This document shows, in pieces, positions 1-9,705 of a DNA stretch of 64,000 nt. The position numbers and the translations under genes are program-made. The notes beneath the pieces were generated by a model. That model searched no databases. It was given only the letters and a program-made list of their open reading frames with translations, and was not told the DNA's origin. The stretch is taken from assembly GCF_014267175.1 (NCBI RefSeq), contig NZ_JACMTR010000002.1:1252001-1316000 (forward strand), read 5' to 3'. Position 1 is the stretch's first letter. Each line of letters starts with the position of its first letter. This DNA comes from Pseudonocardia sp. C8. Its GTDB lineage: Bacteria; Actinomycetota; Actinomycetes; Mycobacteriales; Pseudonocardiaceae.

Positions 1-576
1 GCGCCGGCCGATGACGTCCTCGCGCTCGTCGAGCGCGGCGCTGCGGGAGGTGAACTCGCGGTCCAGCGTCGCGGCGCGGCCGAGCAGCGCCTCCTCCGTG
101 CAAGTGCGCCGCTCCTCGGCCTCCTCGCGGGCCCGGGCCACGATCTCCGCGGCCTCGGTGGACGCCCGTTCCCGCAGCTCGGTGGCCTCCTCCTCGGCGG
201 CCTGCAGCACCCGCTCCACGCGCCGGCCGATCCCGTCCTCCGTGCTGCGGCGTTCGGAGCCGGACGCGTCCGCCGCAGCGAGCCGCTCATGGAGGTGCCG
301 GATCTGCGCGCGGGCGTCGGAGAGTGCCCGCTCGGCGGACTCGGCGCGCCGGATCTCCTCGTGGATCCGGTGGTCGAGGTCGGCCAGCCGGGCGTCCACC
401 TGGCTGCGGTCGTAGCCGCGGAGCACGACGGTGAACCAGGCCTCGCCGCCCGGGTCGTCGTGCTCGGTGGGCTCCGGGTCGGTGGTGGCGCGGTGCGAGT
501 GCCGTGACGAGCCGGACGACGGGTCACGGCGCTGCGGACCGGGCGTGGGACCGGACGGTGACGGCAGTGCGCTCAC
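1..576 (-). CDS. DivIVA-like coiled-coil protein (3' end cut by window)
   Basis: The reading frame is open from a GTG at 576 to the window edge: 192 codons, C-terminus missing. A G-rich ribosome site lies just upstream of the GTG. After about 45 Pro/Ser/Arg/His-rich residues comes a DivIVA-type signature, WFTVVLRGYDRSQVDARL, followed by a long Glu/Ala/Arg-rich coiled coil. DivIVA-domain proteins bind curved membrane and recruit polar growth or septum machinery in actinobacteria, and many carry this sort of coiled-coil tail. It is a different protein from SepIVA, which is also in this window. The exact role cannot be set without the rest of the protein; a general polar scaffold is likely. Confidence 0.75.
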   Translation of the reverse strand, partial: MSALPSPSGPTPGPQRRDPSSGSSRHSHRATTDPEPTEHDDPGGEAWFTVVLRGYDRSQVDARLADLDHRIHEEIRRAESAERALSDARAQIRHLHERLAAADASGSERRSTEDGIGRRVERVLQAAEEEATELRERASTEAAEIVARAREEAEERRTCTEEALLGRAATLDREFTSRSAALDEREDVIGRR

Positions 577-770
577 GATGTACCCCCAGACGGGTGACTA
601 CTCGCCGCCAGGCTGCTGAGGCGGCGTCCGGTCCAACGAGTCCGGACGCGTTCGGTCACGACCGCCGTGACTTTTGCCCGGATCGGCGGTTATCGCCGCC
701 CGTGTGGCGGTCGGGGACGGCCATTTCAGCTACTCAGCGTAATGGCGATGCGACCGGGCGGGGTCGGAAC

Positions 771-1154
771 TCAGAACTCGGAGTTCTGCATGCTCATCGC
801 GGCGTACTGCAGGTAGTTCCACAGCTGCTCGCGGTGCTCGGGCGACAGGTTCTCCTCGTCGACGGCGATCCGCATGCAGCGCAGCCACGCGTCCCGCTCG
901 ATGGGGCCGATCCTGAACGGGACGTGCCGCATCCGCAGCCGGGGGTGCCCGCGCTGGTCGGAGTAGGTGCGCGGGCCACCCCAGTACTGCTCGAGGAACA
1001 TCCGCAGCCGGTCCTCGGCCGGGCCGAGGTCCTCCTCGGGGTACAGCGGGCGCAGCACGTCGTCCCGCGCGACCTCCTCGTAGAACCGGTGGACGATCCG
1101 GCGGAAGACCGGAGCGCCGCCCACCTCGGCGTAGAAGTTCTGCGGTGCACTCAC
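771..1154 (-). CDS. glbO: Group II truncated haemoglobin (trHbO)
   Basis: 127 residues, the normal size for a 2-on-2 truncated globin. The expected haem-pocket residues are visible: Tyr25 (B10), Tyr38 (CD1), the proximal histidine His77 (F8) in MRHVPF, and Trp90 (G8) in RDAWLRCM. These are the hallmarks of the trHbO group, which binds O2 and other diatomic ligands and is linked to oxygen handling and peroxide or NO chemistry in actinobacteria. It lies 12 bases after the mechanosensitive channel gene on the same strand, so the two are probably co-transcribed. The start is a GTG with only a weak ribosome site. Family assignment is firm; the physiological ligand is unknown. Confidence 0.93.
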   Translation of the reverse strand: MSAPQNFYAEVGGAPVFRRIVHRFYEEVARDDVLRPLYPEEDLGPAEDRLRMFLEQYWGGPRTYSDQRGHPRLRMRHVPFRIGPIERDAWLRCMRIAVDEENLSPEHREQLWNYLQYAAMSMQNSEF

Positions 1155-1166
1155 GTCGCCATCGTC

Positions 1167-2192
1167 TCAGTTCTGCTTCGCGGAGCCACCGTTCAGGGCG
1201 CCTCCCGGGTAGAGCATCGGACGGGGGACGCCGTGGTCGTCGAAGGCGTCGGTGATCGCGCCGTTGAGGGCGCGCTGCACCGCCCACTGGCGGCCCGGGC
1301 TGACCTTGGCGGTGATCCGCAGCGTCACGCCCTCCGGGCCGATCCGGTCCGCTCCCAGCACCTCGGGGGCCTCGAGGATGTCGGCGGCGATGTCGTCCTG
1401 CGCGGCCCGCTCGGTGGCGGTCCGGCCGGCCAGCTCGGTGGCCTCCTCGACGTCCGCGCTGTGCGCGATCGGCAGGTCGACGACGGCGACCGCGAAGCCC
1501 TGGCTCATGTTGCCGACGCGCAGGATCTCGCCGTTGCGGACGTACCAGACCGTGCCCTTCAGGTCCCGGATCGTCGTGATCCGCAGGCCGACCGCCTCGA
1601 CGGTGCCGATGGCCTCGCCGACATCGACGATGTCGCCGACCCCGTACTGGTCCTCGAGCAGCATGAACATGCCGGACAGGAAGTCGCGCACCAGGTTCTG
1701 CGCGCCGAAACCGATGGCCAGGCCGAGCACGCCGGCACCGGCCAGCAGCGGGCCGAGCGGGTAGCCCAGCTCGCTCATCACCATCATCACCGCGACCAGC
1801 AGCACGACCGCGGACACGATCGACCGCAGGACCGAACCGATGGTCCGGGCCCGCTGGAGCCGCCGCTGCGACCCGGGTGGGTTGCCCGCGGCGTCGCCCC
1901 CGCGGTCCGAGCGGCGCAGCCGCCGGGCCCGGCCGACGAGCGCCGTGAACCGGCCGTTGGTCGCGCCGTCGACCATCCGCGCGATCGCCCGGTGCGCCAG
2001 CCAGCGGAACAGGATGGCGATCACGACGATCGTCGTGATCGAGATCGTCTTGCCGATGATGAGATCGGCGTGCCGGGCCATGAAGTCGCTGCTGGTCAGG
2101 CGGTGGACGGTCGCGCACCAGGAGCCGGAGTCCTCGACGCAGGCGGGCACGAGTCCGGCGATCTCGACGGGTGCGGGCGGGATGATCGTCAC
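1167..2192 (-). CDS. MscS-family mechanosensitive ion channel
   Basis: 341 residues. Predicted membrane helices are near residues 45-68, 121-141 and 147-180. The last is the pore-lining type of MscS, with the small-residue run AGAGVLGLAIGFGAQNLVRD followed by the start of the beta domain (DQYGVGDIVDV). MscS proteins open under membrane tension and release solutes on osmotic downshock; this single-domain form corresponds to the small-conductance class. The GTG start at 2192 is preceded by a strong GAGGAGG site. glbO follows 12 bases downstream. A channel function is well supported by the pore helix; conductance and selectivity cannot be read from sequence. Confidence 0.92.
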   Translation of the reverse strand: MTIIPPAPVEIAGLVPACVEDSGSWCATVHRLTSSDFMARHADLIIGKTISITTIVVIAILFRWLAHRAIARMVDGATNGRFTALVGRARRLRRSDRGGDAAGNPPGSQRRLQRARTIGSVLRSIVSAVVLLVAVMMVMSELGYPLGPLLAGAGVLGLAIGFGAQNLVRDFLSGMFMLLEDQYGVGDIVDVGEAIGTVEAVGLRITTIRDLKGTVWYVRNGEILRVGNMSQGFAVAVVDLPIAHSADVEEATELAGRTATERAAQDDIAADILEAPEVLGADRIGPEGVTLRITAKVSPGRQWAVQRALNGAITDAFDDHGVPRPMLYPGGALNGGSAKQN

Positions 2193-2309
2193 GCGTCCTC
2201 CTCGGGGGCGGTGAGGGCTGCGTTCTCGTCGATGAGAGCGGTCGTGGGCAGGCGGAACGCCGCGGGGCGGGGGAGCGGGGCGGCGACCGGCACGTCCGTC
2301 GAGACTACG

Positions 2310-2978
2310 TCACCCGTTCCGGTGATCGGTGCACCCCAGGTGTGCCGGGACGTCGTGGTGTCCGGGCAGGTCGGGGGCCGGTTCCGGGGCTCCGCGCACG
2401 GTGCGGATCGGCACCACGCCGGACCAGGCGCGATCGGCGAGCACGTCGGCCTCGTCGTCGACCGGTGGTCCGGTGCGGCGCTTCACACTTGCCTCGGTGA
2501 GGTCCAGGGCGAACACGGCGGTCGCGGCGAGCTCGCGCCGGTCGGGGCGGCGCGCGTGGTCCCACGCACCCGGGGTGAGGTGCTCGACGATCGCGCGGAG
2601 CGCCTGCCACCGCTCGTCGGGGTCGGTGACCTTCCGGGCCACACCGTGGACGACGGCGCTGCGGTAGTTCATGGAGAAGTGCATGACCGAGCGGGCGTGC
2701 ACGATCCCGTCGAGGTGGGTGACGGTCACGCAGCACGGCAGGGTGTCCCCGGCGAGGTAGCGCGCACCGGTGGATCCGTGCAGGTAGAGGGTGTCGCCGG
2801 CACGGCCGTAGGCGGTCGGGAGGACGACCGGGGCGCCGTCGCGCACGAAGCCGAGGTGGCAGACGAGACCCTCGTCGAGGACGGCGTGCAGCTCGGCGCG
2901 GTCGGTCGCCGCCCGGCCGCGGTTCCGGCCGAGCGTGCTCCGTGCCGTGGGGGAGAGCGTGGTGGGAGAGAGCGTCAC
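2310..2978 (-). CDS. PPOX-family FMN-binding protein (NimA-like)
   Basis: 222 residues from the GTG at 2978. An in-frame ATG at 3020 would add 14 Arg/Pro-type residues and run into the divergent promoter, so the shorter form is preferred. The split-barrel flavin fold of the Pyridox_ox_2 / nitroimidazole-resistance group is visible from about residue 25: LVCHLGFVRDGAPVVLPTAY, then LYLHGSTGARYL and VHARSVMHFSMNYRSAVVHG. Members bind FMN and reduce small substrates; few have known ones. It is transcribed away from a MocR-type, PLP-using regulator, 65 bases apart. This hints that the regulator controls it and that its chemistry may touch vitamin B6, but that link is inferred. Confidence 0.85.
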   Translation of the reverse strand: MTLSPTTLSPTARSTLGRNRGRAATDRAELHAVLDEGLVCHLGFVRDGAPVVLPTAYGRAGDTLYLHGSTGARYLAGDTLPCCVTVTHLDGIVHARSVMHFSMNYRSAVVHGVARKVTDPDERWQALRAIVEHLTPGAWDHARRPDRRELAATAVFALDLTEASVKRRTGPPVDDEADVLADRAWSGVVPIRTVRGAPEPAPDLPGHHDVPAHLGCTDHRNG

Positions 2979-3043
2979 GGACCGAGCCTGACGCGGCGAG
3001 TGGCATCCTGGAACGGCCAATCACAAGCGAATCGAGAAGGCCG

Positions 3044-4495
3044 ATGGATGTGCCGCCCCTGACGGTCGACCGTGACTCCGGCGTGCCGCTCGCGGTCCAG
3101 ATCGCGGACGGCCTGCGCGGCGCCGCGGCCGGCGGGGCGCTGCGGCCCGGCGACCGGCTGCCCTCGACCCGCTCCCTGGCCACGGCGCTGGGCGTGAGCC
3201 GGACCGTGACGGCCGCCGCCTACGACCAGCTGCTCGCCGAGGGCTGGGCCGAGGGCCGGGTCGGCGCGGGCACGTACGTCACCGCCGTCCCGACGGCCCC
3301 GCCCGTCCCGACCGCCCTGCCCGTCCGGACGGACCCGCCGGTCCCGACCGCCCCGCCCGCCGGGCCGGCCCGGCGGATCCCGGCCCGTGCCGGCCGGGCG
3401 CCGGCGTCGCCCGGTGTCGATCCCGCCGCCGGTCCGGCCGGGAAGCCCACAGGGCCCGGTGGTGGAGCGCCGTACCCGCTCGATCCCGGCCGTCCCTGCG
3501 TGGCGGCCCTCGACCGGGGGATGTGGCGGCGGGCCTGGCGGGCGGCCGCCGAGCCGGACCCGGACGACGCACCCCGCCCGGACGGCCTGCCCGAGTTCCA
3601 CGCCGCCGTCACCGAGCACCTGCTGCGCCACCGCGGACTCGTCCCGGCCGCCGTGCTCGGGACCGCCGGCAGCTCGGCCGCCGTCGCCGAGCTCGCGCGG
3701 CTGCTGCCCGCCGGGGCGACGGTCGCCGTCGAGGACCCCGGCTACCGGCGCGCGGTGAGCGCGCTGCGCGCGGCCGGGCTGCGGATCGCCCCGGTGCCCG
3801 TCGACGACGACGGGCTGGTCGTCGACGCGATCCCGGCCGGGTGCGTGGCCGTCTACACCACCCCGGCCCACCAGTTCCCGACCGCGGTCCGGATGGCCGC
3901 CGCCCGGCGGATCGCCCTGCTCGACCGGGCCCGGGACGAGAACCTGCTGGTGATCGAGGACGACTACGACGGCGAGCTCCGCTACGACGTCGCCCCGCTG
4001 CCGCTGCTGGCGGCGCTCGCGCCGGAGCACGTCGTGCACCTCGGCACGGCCAGCAAGATCGTCAGCCCGACGCTGGGCGCCGGGTGGGTCGTCGCCCCGG
4101 AGCCGGTGCTGGCGGCCTGGCGGGACCTGCGTGCGCGGACCGGGACCCGGCCGGCGCCGGCCGGTCAGCGGGTGTTCACCGCGCTCGCCGCGCACGGCGA
4201 CCTGTCCCGGCACCTGCGACGCCTGCGGCGCGAGCTGCGCGCACGCCGCGACCTCGTGCTCGCCGCGGCCCGGGACGCCGGGTGGAGCGCGCACGGCGAC
4301 CCGGCCGGGGCCCACCTGGTGCTGCGCGGACCGTCCGAGCACGAGCGGGTGGCGCTGGCCCGGGACCGCGGCGTCGACGTCCGCGGGCTCGCCGGCTACC
4401 ACGAGGGCGAGCCCCGGACGTCCGGCCTGGTCGTGGGGTACGCCGCCGGCACGCGGACCGACCTGGTGGAGGCGCTGACCCGGCTCACCCGGTGA
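3044..4495 (+). CDS. MocR/PdxR-type GntR-family regulator with aminotransferase domain
   Basis: 483 residues from the ATG at 3044. Residues about 10-75 form a GntR winged helix ([20 protein letters not shown]). Residues about 140-480 are a fold-type-I aminotransferase domain, with the PLP-binding lysine at about Lys338 in [15 protein letters not shown] and the [11 protein letters not shown] motif. MocR proteins use PLP or an aldimine as effector rather than as catalysts, and often regulate vitamin B6 or GABA genes. The two domains are joined by an unusually long Pro/Thr/Ala-rich linker of roughly 75 residues with repeated PPVPTA-like units. The divergent PPOX flavoprotein gene is the obvious candidate target. 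Confidence 0.9.
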   Translation: MDVPPLTVDRDSGVPLAVQIADGLRGAAAGGALRPGDRLPSTRSLATALGVSRTVTAAAYDQLLAEGWAEGRVGAGTYVTAVPTAPPVPTALPVRTDPPVPTAPPAGPARRIPARAGRAPASPGVDPAAGPAGKPTGPGGGAPYPLDPGRPCVAALDRGMWRRAWRAAAEPDPDDAPRPDGLPEFHAAVTEHLLRHRGLVPAAVLGTAGSSAAVAELARLLPAGATVAVEDPGYRRAVSALRAAGLRIAPVPVDDDGLVVDAIPAGCVAVYTTPAHQFPTAVRMAAARRIALLDRARDENLLVIEDDYDGELRYDVAPLPLLAALAPEHVVHLGTASKIVSPTLGAGWVVAPEPVLAAWRDLRARTGTRPAPAGQRVFTALAAHGDLSRHLRRLRRELRARRDLVLAAARDAGWSAHGDPAGAHLVLRGPSEHERVALARDRGVDVRGLAGYHEGEPRTSGLVVGYAAGTRTDLVEALTRLTR

Positions 4496-4541
4496 TCCCG
4501 GCTGCGCAGGGCCTCGGTGGCGGCGCCTACCCTCGTGCCCC

Positions 4542-5621
4542 ATGAGTTCCGACCGGGTCCGGGTGGCCGTCGTCTTCGGTGGCCGCAGTTCCGAGCACGC
4601 GATCTCGTGCGTCTCCGCGGGCAGCGTGCTGACCCACCTCGACCCGGAGCGGTTCGAGGTGATCCCGGTGGGGATCACCCGCGACGGCGCGTGGGTGACC
4701 GGGCCGTCCGACCCGCGCCGGCTGGCGATCTCCGGCCGCGAGCTGCCCGAGGTCGACCGGGACTCCGACGCGCTGGTCCTGCCCGGGGAGCCCGGGCGCG
4801 GCCTGGTCCGGCTGACCGGTGACTCCGTGGGGGAGGTCCTCGCCCAGGTCGACGTCGTCTTCCCGATCCTGCACGGCCCGTTCGGCGAGGACGGCACGAT
4901 CCAGGGCCTGCTGGAGATGGCCGGCGTGCCGTACGTCGGCGCCGGCGTGCTGGCGTCCGCGGTCGGGATGGACAAGGAGTTCGCCAAGAAGCTGCTGCGC
5001 GCCGATGGCCTGGACGTGGCCGACGGCGTCGTGCTGCGGCCCGGCACCGAGATCGGGTTCGCCGACCGGGAACGGCTCGGGCTGCCGCTGTTCGTCAAGC
5101 CGGCCCGTGCCGGGTCGTCGATGGGCGTGACCCGGGTGACCGACCCGGCCACGCTGGACGCCGCGATCGCCGCCGCCCGAGAGCACGACCCGAAGGTGCT
5201 GGTGGAGGCCGCCGTCCCGGGCCGGGAGATCGAGTGTGCGGTGCTCGAGTTCCCGGACGGCAGCGTCCGTGCCAGCCTGCCGGCGGAGCTGCGCTACACG
5301 GGCGAGTTCTACGACTTCGAGTCCAAGTACCTCGACGTGTCCGAGCTGGACATCCCGGCCAAGCTCGACGACGAGATCACCGACTCGGTGCGCTGGAAGG
5401 CGATCACCGCGTTCCGGGCGCTGGACGTGCAGGGCCTGGCCCGGGTGGACTTCTTCGTCACCGATGACGGCCAGGTCACCGTCAACGAGGTTAACACGAT
5501 GCCCGGGTTCACGCCGAGCTCGGCGTTCCCGAAGATGTGGGCGGTCACCGGGCTGGACTACGGCGAGCTGCTCACGACCCTGGTGGAGACCGCACTCGCC
5601 CGCGGGACGGGTTTGCGGTAG
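4542..5621 (+). CDS. ddl: D-alanine--D-alanine ligase
   Basis: 359 residues, an ATP-grasp enzyme that joins two D-alanines for peptidoglycan precursors in the cytoplasm. The N-terminus ([20 protein letters not shown]) is the Ddl signature. [19 protein letters not shown] and the metal-binding [12 protein letters not shown], with Glu316 and Asn318, are both present. Start is ATG at 4542. In mycobacteria ddlA sits beside the DUF3515 gene and close to thiL, the same neighbourhood seen here. It ends in front of a long bidirectional hairpin. Confidence 0.97.
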   Translation: MSSDRVRVAVVFGGRSSEHAISCVSAGSVLTHLDPERFEVIPVGITRDGAWVTGPSDPRRLAISGRELPEVDRDSDALVLPGEPGRGLVRLTGDSVGEVLAQVDVVFPILHGPFGEDGTIQGLLEMAGVPYVGAGVLASAVGMDKEFAKKLLRADGLDVADGVVLRPGTEIGFADRERLGLPLFVKPARAGSSMGVTRVTDPATLDAAIAAAREHDPKVLVEAAVPGREIECAVLEFPDGSVRASLPAELRYTGEFYDFESKYLDVSELDIPAKLDDEITDSVRWKAITAFRALDVQGLARVDFFVTDDGQVTVNEVNTMPGFTPSSAFPKMWAVTGLDYGELLTTLVETALARGTGLR

Positions 5622-5630
5622 GCCCTGCGG

Positions 5631-5678
5631 GCTCGTGAGTGGTTATCAGGGTCAGGACCCTGATCACCACTCACGAGC
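5631..5678. terminator. Long bidirectional hairpin between convergent ddl and DUF3515 genes
   Basis: Two 23-base arms (5631-5653 and 5656-5678) are inverted repeats with a single mismatch, separated by two bases. The site lies between the ends of two converging genes and overlaps the DUF3515 stop codon, as expected for a shared terminator. There is no U-tract, which is common in high-GC actinobacteria. The arm contains the sequence GGT(T/G)ATCAGGGTC; related long palindromes occur at 40363-40407 and 56113-56162. Confidence 0.75.
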
Positions 5679-6198
5679 GCGCCAGCGCCTGTGAGATCGC
5701 GTCCGACACGGCCTGCAGCGGTCCCGGGCCGACCCCGGGCGGCGCGGTCAGCTCCAGGAAGATCCCCCGGTCGACGGCGGAGTAGGTGCGGGACGGCACG
5801 CCCTCGGGGGCCGGCAGCGGTAGCCAGGTCACCCCGTTCACCACGATCAGCGACGCCGTCGGGACCAGCTCGGCGGGCCGCTCCGTGCCGCACCGCAGCA
5901 CCACCGGTTCCGGTTCGGCGACCCAGGCCCGCGCTCCGGGTACGGCCGGGTCCAGCTCACGGGACGGCAGCGACCCTGCCCCGCCGGGCAGCTCCGCGGG
6001 CAGCGCGGCCAGCACGGCGTCGCACCGGGGGTCGGCCGCCTGCGGAGCGGCCCGCGCGGGGAGGGCGAGGGGCCCGGTGTCCGGCCCGGCCGTGGCCCGG
6101 CCGTAGACCCCCAGCCCGGCCACGACGAGCGCGAGGAGCACCGGCAGCGCGATCGCCACCGCCACCGGCGGTGAGATGCGAGACCGTGCCCTCGCCAC
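5671..6198 (-). CDS. DUF3515-family membrane-anchored protein
   Basis: 175 residues with an N-terminal basic stretch and one hydrophobic helix (about residues 12-30), followed by an extracytoplasmic domain. The domain matches the DUF3515 pattern: an early Cys in DPRCDAVLAALPAEL, a second Cys in VLRCGTERP, and a conserved VNGVTWLPL. No function is known for the family. Its homologue in mycobacteria also lies beside ddlA and thiL. It starts 3 bases after the Lrp-like gene on the same strand, so the two probably form an operon. The Cys pair could form a disulphide, but this is speculative. Confidence 0.85.
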   Translation of the reverse strand: MARARSRISPPVAVAIALPVLLALVVAGLGVYGRATAGPDTGPLALPARAAPQAADPRCDAVLAALPAELPGGAGSLPSRELDPAVPGARAWVAEPEPVVLRCGTERPAELVPTASLIVVNGVTWLPLPAPEGVPSRTYSAVDRGIFLELTAPPGVGPGPLQAVSDAISQALARS

Positions 6199-6201
6199 GG
6201 C

Positions 6202-6438
6202 TCAGCTCAGCTTGACGACGGGGCAGGTCAGCGTCCGGGTGATCCCGTTGACGTTCTGCACCCGCGCGACGACCAGCCGGCCGAGCTCGTCGACGTCGTC
6301 GGCCTCGGCGCGCACGATCACGTCGTACGGCCCGGTGACGTCCTCCGCCGAGATGACCCCCGGCAGGCCCCCGATCTCGGAGGCGACGGCGGCCGCCTTG
6401 CCGACCTCCGTCTGGACGAGGATGTATGCCTGCACCAC
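6202..6438 (-). CDS. Stand-alone Lrp/AsnC ligand-binding (RAM) domain protein
   Basis: 78 residues starting at GTG 6438 (a second in-frame GTG is at 6435), with AAAGGGG as ribosome site. The protein is just the effector-binding RAM domain of Lrp/AsnC regulators: QAYILVQTEVGKA, a GPYDVIVRAEADD stretch and a C-terminal VNGITRT. There is no DNA-binding helix-turn-helix. Such single-domain proteins are common in actinobacteria and may bind amino acids and partner with full-length Lrp proteins. Divergent from thiL and co-directional with DUF3515. Confidence 0.9.
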   Translation of the reverse strand: MVQAYILVQTEVGKAAAVASEIGGLPGVISAEDVTGPYDVIVRAEADDVDELGRLVVARVQNVNGITRTLTCPVVKLS

Positions 6439-6523
6439 GGCGTGCCCCTTTCCGGTACGTGCCGCCCTGCCGGATGGTTGGCGGCAGGAATGTCGGACGC
6501 AGAACTTACCGGAGGCAGCCCCC

Positions 6524-7525
6524 GTGTCCCCATCCGCGATCACGCCCGAGGGCGGTTCCGAGTCGAGCGTCTCACTCCGCGAGGTCGGCGAGTTCCGCCT
6601 GATCGACCGGGTCACCACGGACCGTGTCCAGCCGGACACGACCGTGCTGGGCCCGGGGGACGACTCGGCGATCGTCGCCGCGGCCGACGGCCGTGTGGTG
6701 GCGTGCACCGACGTTCTCGTCGAGGGGGTGCACTTCCGGCTCGACTGGTCCTCACCCGAGCAGGTCGGCCGCAAGGCGGCCGCAGCCAACCTCGCCGACG
6801 TGGCGGCGATGGGCGCCGTACCCACGTCGCTGCTGGTCGGCCTGGCCTGCCCGTCGTCGACACCGGCGAACCAGCTCGAGCAGCTCGCCGACGGACTGTG
6901 GGCCGAGGCTTCGTCGGTCGGGGCGGGACTGGTCGGCGGGGACCTGACGTCCGGGCCGGTGATCGTCGTGTCGGTGACCGCACTCGGGTCGCTGCAGGGC
7001 CGCGCACCGGTGCTGCGCTCCGGGGCGCGCCCGGGGGACCGGGTGGCCGTCTGCGGGCGGCTGGGCTGGTCGGCGGCCGGGCTGGCGGTGCTCGGCCGCG
7101 GTTTCCGCTCACCGGCCGCGCTGGTGAACGCGCACCGGGTGCCGGAGCCGCCGTACGCCGCCGGGCCGGCGGCCGCGGACGCCGGCGCCACCGCGATGAT
7201 CGACGTCTCCGACGGGCTGCTGGCCGACCTGGGGCACCTGGCGCGGGCGTCCGGGGTGGCGGTGCGGCTGCGGTCGCGGTCGTTCACGGTGCCGGCGCGG
7301 CTGGCCGAGATCGGGTCCGCGCTGGGCCTGGACCCGCTGCGCTGGATGCTCACCGGCGGCGAGGACCACGCGCTGGCGGCGACCTTCCCCGAAGGTGCGG
7401 AGCTGCCGCCGGACTGGGTGGAGATCGGGGCGGTGGAGGCCCCGGACGACGCGGGCCGGGCCGTCACGGTGGACGGCCGGCCCTACGAGGGCGACCAGGG
7501 CTGGGTCCACTTCGCGAAATCATGA
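6524..7525 (+). CDS. thiL: Thiamine-monophosphate kinase
   Basis: 333 residues from the GTG at 6524, chosen because a clean GGAGG lies 8 bases upstream. ThiL phosphorylates thiamine monophosphate to the active diphosphate using ATP. Diagnostic PurM-like motifs are in order: GPGDDSAIV near residue 43, an [13 protein letters not shown] CTDVLVEGVHF, GGDLTSGPVIVVSVTALG, DVSDGLLADLGHL and GGEDHALAA. The position between DUF3515/Lrp and (after an insertion) ung matches the mycobacterial order. The product is the cofactor of the TPP enzyme encoded at 29713-31500, but no direct link is implied. Confidence 0.96.
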   Translation: MSPSAITPEGGSESSVSLREVGEFRLIDRVTTDRVQPDTTVLGPGDDSAIVAAADGRVVACTDVLVEGVHFRLDWSSPEQVGRKAAAANLADVAAMGAVPTSLLVGLACPSSTPANQLEQLADGLWAEASSVGAGLVGGDLTSGPVIVVSVTALGSLQGRAPVLRSGARPGDRVAVCGRLGWSAAGLAVLGRGFRSPAALVNAHRVPEPPYAAGPAAADAGATAMIDVSDGLLADLGHLARASGVAVRLRSRSFTVPARLAEIGSALGLDPLRWMLTGGEDHALAATFPEGAELPPDWVEIGAVEAPDDAGRAVTVDGRPYEGDQGWVHFAKS

Positions 7526-7631
7526 TTCCACTGCGGGCTTGCGACCGCGCCAGGACGGGTGACAGGGTCTCTCCTGATCATGCTGTTCGTCACCTTCGTC
7601 CGGATGGCTTGCGTGCAGAGGGGAAGTCACT

Positions 7632-9410
7632 GTGGACAACCTGGGCGTGCTCAGCCTGCTCGCGCTCGCACCGATCCTCGTCGTCGCGATCCTGCTGGTC
7701 GGCCTGCGCTGGCCGGCGAAGTACGCGATGCCGCTCGGGTTCGTCGCCGCCGCACTGATCGGCGCGCTGGTGTGGGGGATGGACACCACGACGATCGTCG
7801 CGGCATCGGTCGAGGGCATGCTCATCGCGATCGGCCTGCTGTACATCATCTTCGGCGCGTTGTTGCTGCTGCAGACGCTCACCCAGAGCGGCGCGCTGGC
7901 CACCATCCGCGCCGGGTTCACCAGCATCAGCCCGGACCGGCGGATTCAGGCGATCATCATCGGCTGGCTGTTCGGGTCGTTCATCGAGGGCGCGTCCGGG
8001 TTCGGCACGCCGGCCGCCGTCGTCGCCCCGCTGCTGCTCGCGCTGGGCTTCCCGGCGCTCGCGGCAGTGCTGGTCGGCATGGTCATCCAGTCCACCCCGG
8101 TGAGTTTCGGTGCCGCCGGGACCCCGGTGCTGACCGGGCTCGGGCAGGGTCTGGCCGGCTCCGGCGAGGTCGAGGCACGGATCGGGGGGCTCGGGCTGGA
8201 CGCCGCGGGTTACCTCTCGACGATCGGCGTCGAGGTCGCGCTGCTGCACGCCGTCGCCGGAACGCTGATCCCGCTGTTCCTGGTCTGCCTGCTCACCCGC
8301 TTCTTCGGTGAGAACCGCAGCTTTGCCGAGGGGCTGGCCGTCGCGCCGTTCGCGCTCTACGCGGCGTTCGCCATGACGGTGCCCTACGTCCTGGTGGCGG
8401 CGCTGCTCGGTCCGGAGTTCCCGGCGCTGCTCGGCGGCCTGATCGGCCTCGCACTGGTGATGTTCACCTCCAGCCGCGGTTTCCTGATGCCGCAGCAGAT
8501 CTGGGACTTCCCCCCACGCGAGCGCTGGCTGGATCGCTGGACCGGCACCCTCGAGGCGGACACGAGCGTCGCCGGCGCGCGGATGAGCATCTTGCTGGCC
8601 TGGTCGCCGTACGTCGTCGTCGCGCTGGTCCTGGTGCTCACCCGGACCGTGGAGCCGCTGAAGGACTGGCTGTCCGACGTGACCGTGGGGCCGAGCGACA
8701 TCCTCGGGACCGGGATCTCCGAGGAGCTGCAGCCGCTCTACTCGCCGGGCGCGGTCTTCCTGCTGGTCTGCCTGGTGACCTACGTCCTGCACCGGATGGG
8801 CGGGCGGCAGATCGCGACCGCGTGGAAGGTCTCCGCAGGCCAGCTCGCCGGAGCCGCGGTGGCCCTCCTGTTCGCGGTCCCGCTGGTCCGGATCCTGATC
8901 AACTCGGGACCGGACCACAACGACACCGGGCTGGCGTCGATGCCGCTGACCCTCGCCGAGGGGGCCGCGGCGATCAGTGGGCCGGCGTGGCCGATCCTCG
9001 GACCGTGGATCGGGGCGCTGGGCGCGTTCGTCGCCGGATCGAACACGATCTCCAACCTGACGTTCGCGCTGTTCCAGTTCGCCACGGCGGAGAACATCGG
9101 GGTCGATCCGGAGACGGTGGTTGCCGCCCAGGCCGTCGGCGGCGCGGCCGGCAACATGATCACCGTGCACAACGTCGTCGCCGCGTCCGCCACGGTCGGC
9201 CTGCTCGGCAGGGAGGGCGACGTCATCCGGATGACGATCGTTCCGATGACGTACTACTGCCTGCTCACCGGTGGGCTCGCGTTCGTGCTGATCTACGGCG
9301 TCGGCTTCAACCTCGGGACGGTGCTGCTGCTCCTGGTGCTCGTCACGCTCGCCGCGATCGTGGTCGGGCTCACGAGGTCCTCCGGGCGACTGCCGGCCGA
9401 ACGGTCCTGA
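7632..9410 (+). CDS. LctP-family lactate/glycolate permease
   Basis: 592 residues with roughly a dozen or more hydrophobic helices. The family motifs [20 protein letters not shown] and [16 protein letters not shown] are unmistakable for the lactate permease (LldP/GlcA) family, which imports 2-hydroxy acids with protons. Because the neighbouring genes are glcDEF and malate synthase G, and E. coli GlcA is an LldP homologue, glycolate is a likely substrate here; lactate cannot be excluded. The start is GTG 7632, with GAGGGGAAG upstream. It is transcribed towards the glc genes, with two small uncharacterised genes between. Confidence 0.93.
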   Translation: MDNLGVLSLLALAPILVVAILLVGLRWPAKYAMPLGFVAAALIGALVWGMDTTTIVAASVEGMLIAIGLLYIIFGALLLLQTLTQSGALATIRAGFTSISPDRRIQAIIIGWLFGSFIEGASGFGTPAAVVAPLLLALGFPALAAVLVGMVIQSTPVSFGAAGTPVLTGLGQGLAGSGEVEARIGGLGLDAAGYLSTIGVEVALLHAVAGTLIPLFLVCLLTRFFGENRSFAEGLAVAPFALYAAFAMTVPYVLVAALLGPEFPALLGGLIGLALVMFTSSRGFLMPQQIWDFPPRERWLDRWTGTLEADTSVAGARMSILLAWSPYVVVALVLVLTRTVEPLKDWLSDVTVGPSDILGTGISEELQPLYSPGAVFLLVCLVTYVLHRMGGRQIATAWKVSAGQLAGAAVALLFAVPLVRILINSGPDHNDTGLASMPLTLAEGAAAISGPAWPILGPWIGALGAFVAGSNTISNLTFALFQFATAENIGVDPETVVAAQAVGGAAGNMITVHNVVAASATVGLLGREGDVIRMTIVPMTYYCLLTGGLAFVLIYGVGFNLGTVLLLLVLVTLAAIVVGLTRSSGRLPAERS

Positions 9411-9432
9411 TCACACGCCGCGGACCGGGGTG

Positions 9433-9705
9433 TCAGGCGCCGCGGCGCCAGAACAGCAGGGCCCGGCGCAGCCGGTCGCGCAGCCGCGGGTGGCCGGGCA
9501 CCGAGCGCTGCGGGGCGGGGAACTGCCGGAACTCCGCCGGTGCGGGGACGAGGTTGGCGGCGGGGAGGGTCGGCGGGTCCATCGCGACCAGGGTCTGCGG
9601 GAAGTGGCGCGAGGACGGGGCGGGGCCGGGGGTCGGGGTCTTCTCCTCCACGGCCGATCCATCGCCGTGCGTGGTCGATCCGTTACCGGTGGACTGCTGC
9701 TGCAC
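9433..9705 (-). CDS. Small Pro-rich hypothetical protein
   Basis: 90 codons from a GTG at 9705 with a very good ribosome site, GAGGAGG, 5 bases upstream; this is the main support for a real gene. The product is rich in Pro, Thr and Ser in its first half and ends in a basic segment, PRLRDRLRRALLFWRRGA. No domain is recognised and there is no clear signal peptide. It converges on the permease gene. It could be a small structural or membrane-surface protein; function unknown. Confidence 0.5.
   Translation of the reverse strand: MQQQSTGNGSTTHGDGSAVEEKTPTPGPAPSSRHFPQTLVAMDPPTLPAANLVPAPAEFRQFPAPQRSVPGHPRLRDRLRRALLFWRRGA

Noticed and set aside
504..3062. Long open frame of 852 codons on the plus strand
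   Set aside because: It runs antisense across the globin, channel and PPOX genes, all of which have strong family motifs; its product is Arg/Gly/Asp-rich with no motif. GC bias keeps the antisense frame open.
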